From Clitoria ternatea (lineage: Eukaryota; Streptophyta; Magnoliopsida; Fabales; Fabaceae): a stretch of DNA of 64,000 nt. The stretch spans positions 129,752,001-129,816,000 of the forward strand of contig CM075672.1 in NCBI GenBank assembly GCA_037962975.1, given 5' to 3'. Positions 50,201-57,605 of this stretch are shown one piece after another. The notes below the pieces were generated by a model. It made no database searches, was not told the origin of the DNA, and saw only the letters and a program-made list of their open reading frames with translations. The translations under genes were made by a program, and so were the position numbers. How positions within the stretch are numbered: the first letter of the stretch is position 1; every line of letters begins with the position of its first letter.

Positions 50201-53200
50201 ATCAGCAAATTTGGATTCTGCTTTCTCAGATTTAGATATATGTGCCACTTTGTCAGGAAAACCATGTAAAGAGTAACAATTCTCTTGAGTATGACCCATC
50301 CTCTTGCAACAAGTACATTGAGGACGTCCACTCCTTCCACCACGACCTCCTCTATTGCTGCGACCCCCTCTATTACTGCGCGGAGCAGCCAAGGCTGAAA
50401 CATCCATAACTTCATCAAAATTTTCATTTTTGAGCAGGTTAGGTACACGGAGAAGCCTAGTAACAAGCCTGTCCATTGATGGGACTTGATCACCAGCAAG
50501 GATTTGATCACGCACATGATCAAAATCTGAATGCAAACTTCTCAAGATAAGCACCATATAAAGTTTGTCTAACTTTTTATTAACTTCCTCTAATGAATCT
50601 GCCACAAGGAATCGTTTCAATTCTTCCACGGCAGCCTGAGCCTTGGCTACATGTGCGATCATATCATGGCTGGTCTGTTTCAGGACAGCCACCTTCTGAG
50701 TTGCATCAAAAAAATGTTGAATATCATTGGCAAAAATATCTTGTGCTTTCTTCCAAAAGGAACAACAAGTTTTGAATGTTTTAAGAATTTCCAAAACATC
50801 CGGCTCAACTGATTGCCATAATACAGCACATAATTGAAAGTCAAGATTCTCCCATTCAGTTTTCTTATCTGCTGGAACATTCGTAGCTTCCTTCTCCAAG
50901 TGGTCATGATGCCCTTGGCCAAGAAACCACAAATCCACTGAGGCAGACCAAGATAAATAATTTTTCCAATTGAGTTTTGTAGTGGTAATGGTGGGGGTTC
51001 CAGAAAAAAGAGATATAGGACCTGTAGAAGCCATTTTTAACTGATTGGAGAGGAAGGAGACAAAAAATGGAGAATCCTAATAGGTGAAGAAGGAAAGAGG
51101 CAGCAGTTCAAGTTTGTCCAACTTGAAAATGAGGCTTGGAATAGACTCAAGAGAGAAAACCGAGACAGCTGGGACAGGTCTGGTTGAATTCCGGTCACCG
51201 GTTGAATTCCGGTCAACGGCGGACAGCAGCTGACAGTGGCGGAAGACTGACTGCAGAGCTGGACTGAACGAGCCCTGATACCAACTTGAGATTTTAGATA
51301 TATTTGAATTATGTACAATGCATATTCCATTAGACATAACAGCAAATAAATATACAGAAAAAGGAGAAACAAAACTCAAGAAAAATTGGAAAAAGGAGAA
51401 ACAACACTCAGGAAACAAGGAAATTAAAAAAAAAGATAAAGGAAAATAATGCATATCCTAACAAATCTGACCTAACCTAATACTAATATTTTAACACAGA
51501 TAACCTTTTCTCTAATAACAATTTTCTTCTGTTTGAGCTTGAGATACTGTTTTAGCTTATCATCTCATGGTTGGGTATTAGCTAATAACCCTTTCTCAAA
51601 CTTCATGGCCTCCTATGCTTGTGGACAAAAAGTCAGAATTTTGTTTGGAAGGGCTGTGTTCATGACTTAATGTTGAACCTTATATGTGCAACTAGTAGCA
51701 ACATATGCATATACTGATTTTTTCAATATGTGCTTATTTGTGATTTATAATTTTAACTTGCATTCTGAATCATCTAAACTAAACAGACCTGTTGCCACTT
51801 AGTTTCAGCATGAAATGGAGTCCATTATAACAATTTATGCTGGCAAGTGGGAGGGCAGATGGCTTTCATTTGTTTTTGCACCGCATCTTCTGTTTCCTAT
51901 TTTAAAGATATGCATAACTGTATTATAGGTTAAGAAGCTGGAGGAGCTTGGGATTGGTCGGCCATCAACATATGCAACAACATTAAAAGTTTTACAGGTA
52001 TTTCACTTGTGAAACGGTTTAATGTCATAATCATTCCACAGCATATCTTATCCAATCACATTAAGCCTAACAATTTAAATTATAAATTGTGATTCACTAA
52101 GATATTTGTGTAAGTTGTTTGGGGTTTTGATTTTGCTGAAGTGTTTTAAAAAATTCAGTTAGGTTTTGCTCAGTTTCTCTGCTTCATTTTTACTTTGCAC
52201 CAGATCAGAAATTGGTAGAGGCTTAATTAACTGATGATTCCATCTTTCTCCATTAGCAGTCCCTATCATAGTTCATGTATGTAAAAATTTCTAAAAATTG
52301 GTCCTTCCTTCATGTTATCTAATGCATTGCGCAATTATTGTTGACTTCTAGTTTGTGATATTTTAAAACTGTTTAATTAAGTGTTGCTTTAGAGGTTGTC
52401 GGCCATTTTAGATAGCTTAAGAAGGTTGTGAAACTTAAGAAGTGAATGAGTAACTAGACACATTGATTTTACTGTTTTACAAAAAATTGAAGTGTCCTAC
52501 TCCTCTAAAATTGGAGCAGCCCAGGCTCAAGAGAAACCTTTTGCAACTAACAAGCAGATTCCCATATTAAAACCATAACCAAGTTAAAAGTAATCAATCG
52601 ACTCTTACATGTGATGGATTGATCTTTCTTGAGCTTTTGATATGGTGATAGTTCTCCATTGAAATAGTTACTGATGCCACAGTTAGAAATTTAGAATTGA
52701 GAATCCAACTTTGTATATGCAGAAACCTCACTTTTTTTTCAATATGTATTCTTTTTCCCCTAACTTGATTTAAGGTGGTGTTTGGTATGAGAGATCTTTT
52801 TAAGTGAGATTCTCGGGAATGTGTTTCCTGGGTAACTTATTTTTCATGTTTGGTATTAGAAAAATTCACTCGAGGATCTTTTTAGTTTTTCCCATTTTCA
52901 TGTTTGGTATTAAAAAAACTTAGCCAGAGATCTTTTTGTTTTATGAGGATTTGGGAAGAAAATGAGAGCATTTTTGTCCTAATTTTTTTTATTTCCGGGA
53001 ATGTATAAGATACCCATCTTTTGAAATGGGAAAGTGAAATTTTTAATTCCTTCATAATTAAGTTTCCTGAGAATATTTTTTTTTATCTCATACCAAACAT
53101 GGGTAAGAAAATATTTTAAGTAATATTCCTAGGAAAGTTTAAAGATCTTCCATACCAAACACCACCTAATGGTTTTAATGCTTGTGAAATTTTTAGTTTT

Positions 53201-56200
53201 TGTTTATGCTTTCTTTCTTCATGTTTGCTGTATCTTGCGTGGGAAATACATGGATGTGAAAGTGTTCACTTTTAAATCCAAGTCTGACTCCTCAAACTTT
53301 TGTTGCCTCAGGATAGAAACTACGTGACTGTAAAAAATCGAGTTCTGTCTCCGGAATTTCGTGGTCGCATGGTAAGCTTTGGGATATTAAGCTTTTGAAT
53401 TTATTGTTTTGTTTGGATGAAAATGGTAGTTACTTATTTGCAAGTTGTTACAGTTAATTAATTTTCCCCCAACTGATTTATCTCTTCTCTCTATCTAATT
53501 TCTCCCTTTCTATGACCTCTAATTTTTAGCTGTAACATCTACATGCTTATTCACAGATGTAGCCCTCCTTTCATTCTGATAATTAGCAATAAGTGCAGTT
53601 TGTCTAATGAATGATTGGCTGTATGGTCTTCATATAGGATCAATTCCACCCTTCTTTCTATTACTACATTCATCCTTGAATATTAGTAAAAAATAACTAC
53701 CTCACATCCTTTAAGAAAAATAGTTAATCTCATTTAATGTCATTGACTTCATCTACAAAAAAATGTTTTTTACTATAATACCCATCATTGAAACTTGCTA
53801 AAGTGGTTTAGTCTCTCCACATTGAAAATTAAAGCGTGTATTAAATTAGGACATTTTAGGAATGCTTCCGTATTTAATAAACTATAGTTAAATTTGCTTA
53901 TATCTTAGGACAATTATTTTTTTTTTTGTTGCTTATATTTAAGGATGACGGTAGTATTTATACAAGACTTTTACCTTTTCTCTGAAATAATGCTGTGTAC
54001 CATGGCCATGCATGCTGTGCTGCTATATTCATTCCATTTGTTATTGCTGTGAGAATATTTCTCATGTTACTTTTTTCTGATCAGCTACTTCATCTATATG
54101 GTATCTTTTTTCCAATCTGTAAAGGAGATTCAAATGAAGTTAGTTTGAAAAACCCTTTGCTTCTGCTCCTCTGATTCACATAAAGAATAGATGCCATTAG
54201 AGAACAAGGATGAATTTTGCATCATCTGCAGTACCGACCATAGCAGTTAAATCAAGGAATCGCGGCCGCGATCGCGGCGCGTCGTCGCGTCGCGGGCCCT
54301 CGCCGCTTCACCCTTGTCGCGCGGCCTGTCGCGGGAAGTAAAGAATCGCGGCTGACACAGCGCGATCTCGGCGTTGCGTGTCGCGGCAAAATCGCGGGAA
54401 AACGCGGCGCGATTGGAGACTCCGGCTCGAAACTGCGTCGTTTTGGGCTTCATTAAGGGTAAACTGGTAAGTTTGCTTTTCCCTCTTTTATTTTAGGGTT
54501 TTCGATCACCCTTCTTCGTCTTCTTCTTCGATTCTTCTTCTTCTTCTTCTATTCTTCTTCTTCTTCTTCTATTCTTCTTCTTCTTTCACTAAAGACCACC
54601 GGCGATCACCCCTCCGTCTCCGGCAAGCTTCCCGCCACTGTTTTTCGTCTTCGGCGAGCACCACAGAACTGGTGTTCTGTCTCCGGCGAGCTCTCTGCCC
54701 CCATTTCCTTTTCCGGCGAGCTCCCCCTTCCTTTTTCTCTCTCCAGCAAACAACCCACCCCCATTTCTGTCTCCGGTGAGCAACCTCACCTTTCATTTCC
54801 AACAGCTGCAGTCTCCAACAGCTGCTGTTGGCCTCTGAAAAGGTCCGACCACCTCCAACAGCCACCTGCCAGCTCCAACAGCCACCTGCCACCTCCAACA
54901 GCCACCTGCAGCAAGCTCCAACAGCCACCTGCAAGCTCCAACAGCACCTCCCCACTCCATTAATGGCAACTGTAGGTGGAGATTCAGGCGATACCCCAAC
55001 CCCTGAATCATGTGTTCAGCTCTTCAAATGCACCGGAAACAACCTTGATCCGGGTTGGGAATGGAACTCATTGAAAGACCCTAACAACAAGAAGATGGTG
55101 ACATGTAATTTTTGTGGGAAGACCACTAAAGGTGGTATTACTAGAGCCAAGGAGCACCAAATGGGTGCAAAGGGGAATGTTGGTAGATGTTTGAAGACCC
55201 CTGAAAGTGTGAGAGAGAAGCTGGTAGAACTTGCAGCCAAGAAGGCTGCGGATAAGATGACATTCTTGAATGAAGAGATAGATGAAGAGGAGGAGGAGGA
55301 AGGGATTCAAGAGATCCGACCTTTGAAACAAGGAAAACGAATTCCATCTTCTTCAAGTCATGCTTCAACAACGCTGTTGAAGAAATCAAAGAATACAAAA
55401 GGGCCAATCGATTTGTGGATGATGAGAGATCCAGAGATAGCTAGAAAAATGGGGAAAAATATGAAACAAACAAACATAAAGGACCATTGTACCAAGGAGG
55501 CAAGAGCAAGAGTAATTCAATACATAGAGCGATTTCTAATTAGAAATGGAATTGCTTTTAATGTTGTGCGTACCAAGAGCTTTAAGGACATGTTGGCAGC
55601 TGTTGGAGAATATGGTTCTAATCTAAAGCCTCCAAGTTATCATGAGTGTAGGGTTCCTCTTTTGAAGAAGGAGTTAGAGTACACCAAGGGACTCATGCAG
55701 GATCATGAGGTTTGGAGGGAAAACACAGGATGTTCTATCATGTCAGATGGTTGGACTGATAGAAAGGGGAGGACACTCATCAATTTTTTAGTCAATACTC
55801 CTACTGGATCTATGTTCATCAAAAGCCTTGATGCTTCTTCCTACATGAAGACGGGGGATAAAGTCTTTGAGTTGTTGGATAACTTTGTGGAGGAGATTGG
55901 AGAGTCCAAAGTTGTCCAAGTGATAACAGACAATGGAAGCAATTATGTTGCAGCTGGTAATCATTCATATTTATTTTAAATGCTACTTATTATGGTTGAT
56001 TACTTAAGATTTAATTTAATTTTAATTAAATGACATTGATAATTTAGGTAAGAAGTTGATGGAGAAGAGGAAGCATCTCTTTTGGACGCCATGTGCTGCT
56101 CACTGTTTGGATTTAATGTTGGAAGACATTGGAAAACTTCCAAAGATTAAAAGGGCATGTTTAAGGGGAATAAAGCTGGTTGGTTACATCTACAACCATT

Positions 56201-57561
56201 CTTTCGCTTTGAATTTGTTGAGAAAGTTCACTGGTGGAGCTGAGTTGGTTAGACATGGAGTAACAAGGTTTGCTACAACCTTTTTGACCCTGCAAAGGTT
56301 GCATAACCAAAAAACCAACCTTCGAAAGTTGTTTATATCGGATGAATGGACGAAAAGCAAGGGAGCAAAAGATGCCAAGGGGAAGAGAGCCATGGAAACT
56401 GTTCTAATGGCTTCATTTTGGGCAGATGTGGTTTTTAGCCTTAAGGCTATGGGACCTATTGTCCAAGTTTTGAGATTAGTAGATAATGAGAAAAAACCCG
56501 CAATGGGTTACATATATGAGGCTATGGAAAGGGCTAAGGAAAACATCCAAGTTGCTTTCAAAGGAGATGAAAACAAATATAGAGACATATTTGCCATCAT
56601 TGATAAACGGTGGGATTGTCAGATGCACCATCCATTGCATGCTGCGGGGTATTATCTTAACCCTGCATTCTTTTTTAAGGATCCTGTTCGTATTGACAAT
56701 GATAAAGAGGTGAAAGCTGGCCTCTTCAAGACCATTGAGAGGCTCTCCCTCAGCTCTCTTGATGAAGATAAGGCTTGTGAACAATTGGTCGCTTACAAAT
56801 ATTCTCAAGGACTGTTTAGTGGAAGTGGGGCCATAAGACAAAGGAGCACTTTAGCCCCTGGTAAGAGTTTCTATCTTCATTCATTTAATTGTCATCTGTT
56901 TTAAATTTGATAACAATGACAATTGATGTAATTAATTACATTGCAGCTGAATGGTGGAACCATTATGGGACATTTACTCCTGAGTTGATGAGGATTGCTG
57001 TTAGAGTTTTATCTTTAACTTGTAGCTCTTCTGGGTGTGAGCGGAATTGGAGCACTTTTGAGCATGTAAGCTTTTAATAGCTTCTTTAGATTAATAGTTT
57101 TGTTAGGTGGCAGCAGGCTAACATTTTTTTAAAATGAAACAGATTCATTCTAAGAAGAGAAGCCGTCTTGAGCATCAAAGGTTGTGTGACTTGGTTTTCA
57201 TCAAGTACAACCAAACATTAAAAGAGAGGTTTGAGGCTATGAACATCATTGATCCGATTATCCTAAAGGAAGTTGATGATACGGCCACTAATGAGTGGTT
57301 GTTAGGAGAATTAGGTGGTGATGAAGATGGGGGTGAGCAAGAATTTGTGTTTGATGAGGGTGATGGATTGACATGGGGGCAAGTGGCACATACTACCGGT
57401 GCTGGACAGCCATTGCATTACACAAGGAGGAAGAATAAGCAAAGTGATGCATCCGGGCCTTCCTCAAGCCAAAGGAAAAAGGGGAAAGGGAAATATGTTA
57501 TGCGTGAGGAAGAAGAGGAAGAAGACCTTTGTAATGAAGAGACTTCCGAGGAGGAAGAAAT

Positions 57562-57605
<44 letters not shown>

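Larger units (their letters stand above)
46704..51496 (-). mobile_element. Degenerate Ty1/copia retrotransposon in intron 11
   Basis: It lies opposite to the host gene. LTRs of 209 and 210 bp (46704-46912 and 51287-51496) have TG...CA ends, except that the internal edge of the left one has TA for TG. By eye they differ at about eight positions plus one indel. A primer-binding site and purine tract are in the right places. The internal region has gag, protease/GAG-pre-integrase, integrase, reverse transcriptase and RNase H in copia order, with stops and frameshifts. The 5-bp flanks (ATACT and CAGAT) do not match, so no target duplication remains. Confidence 0.88.
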
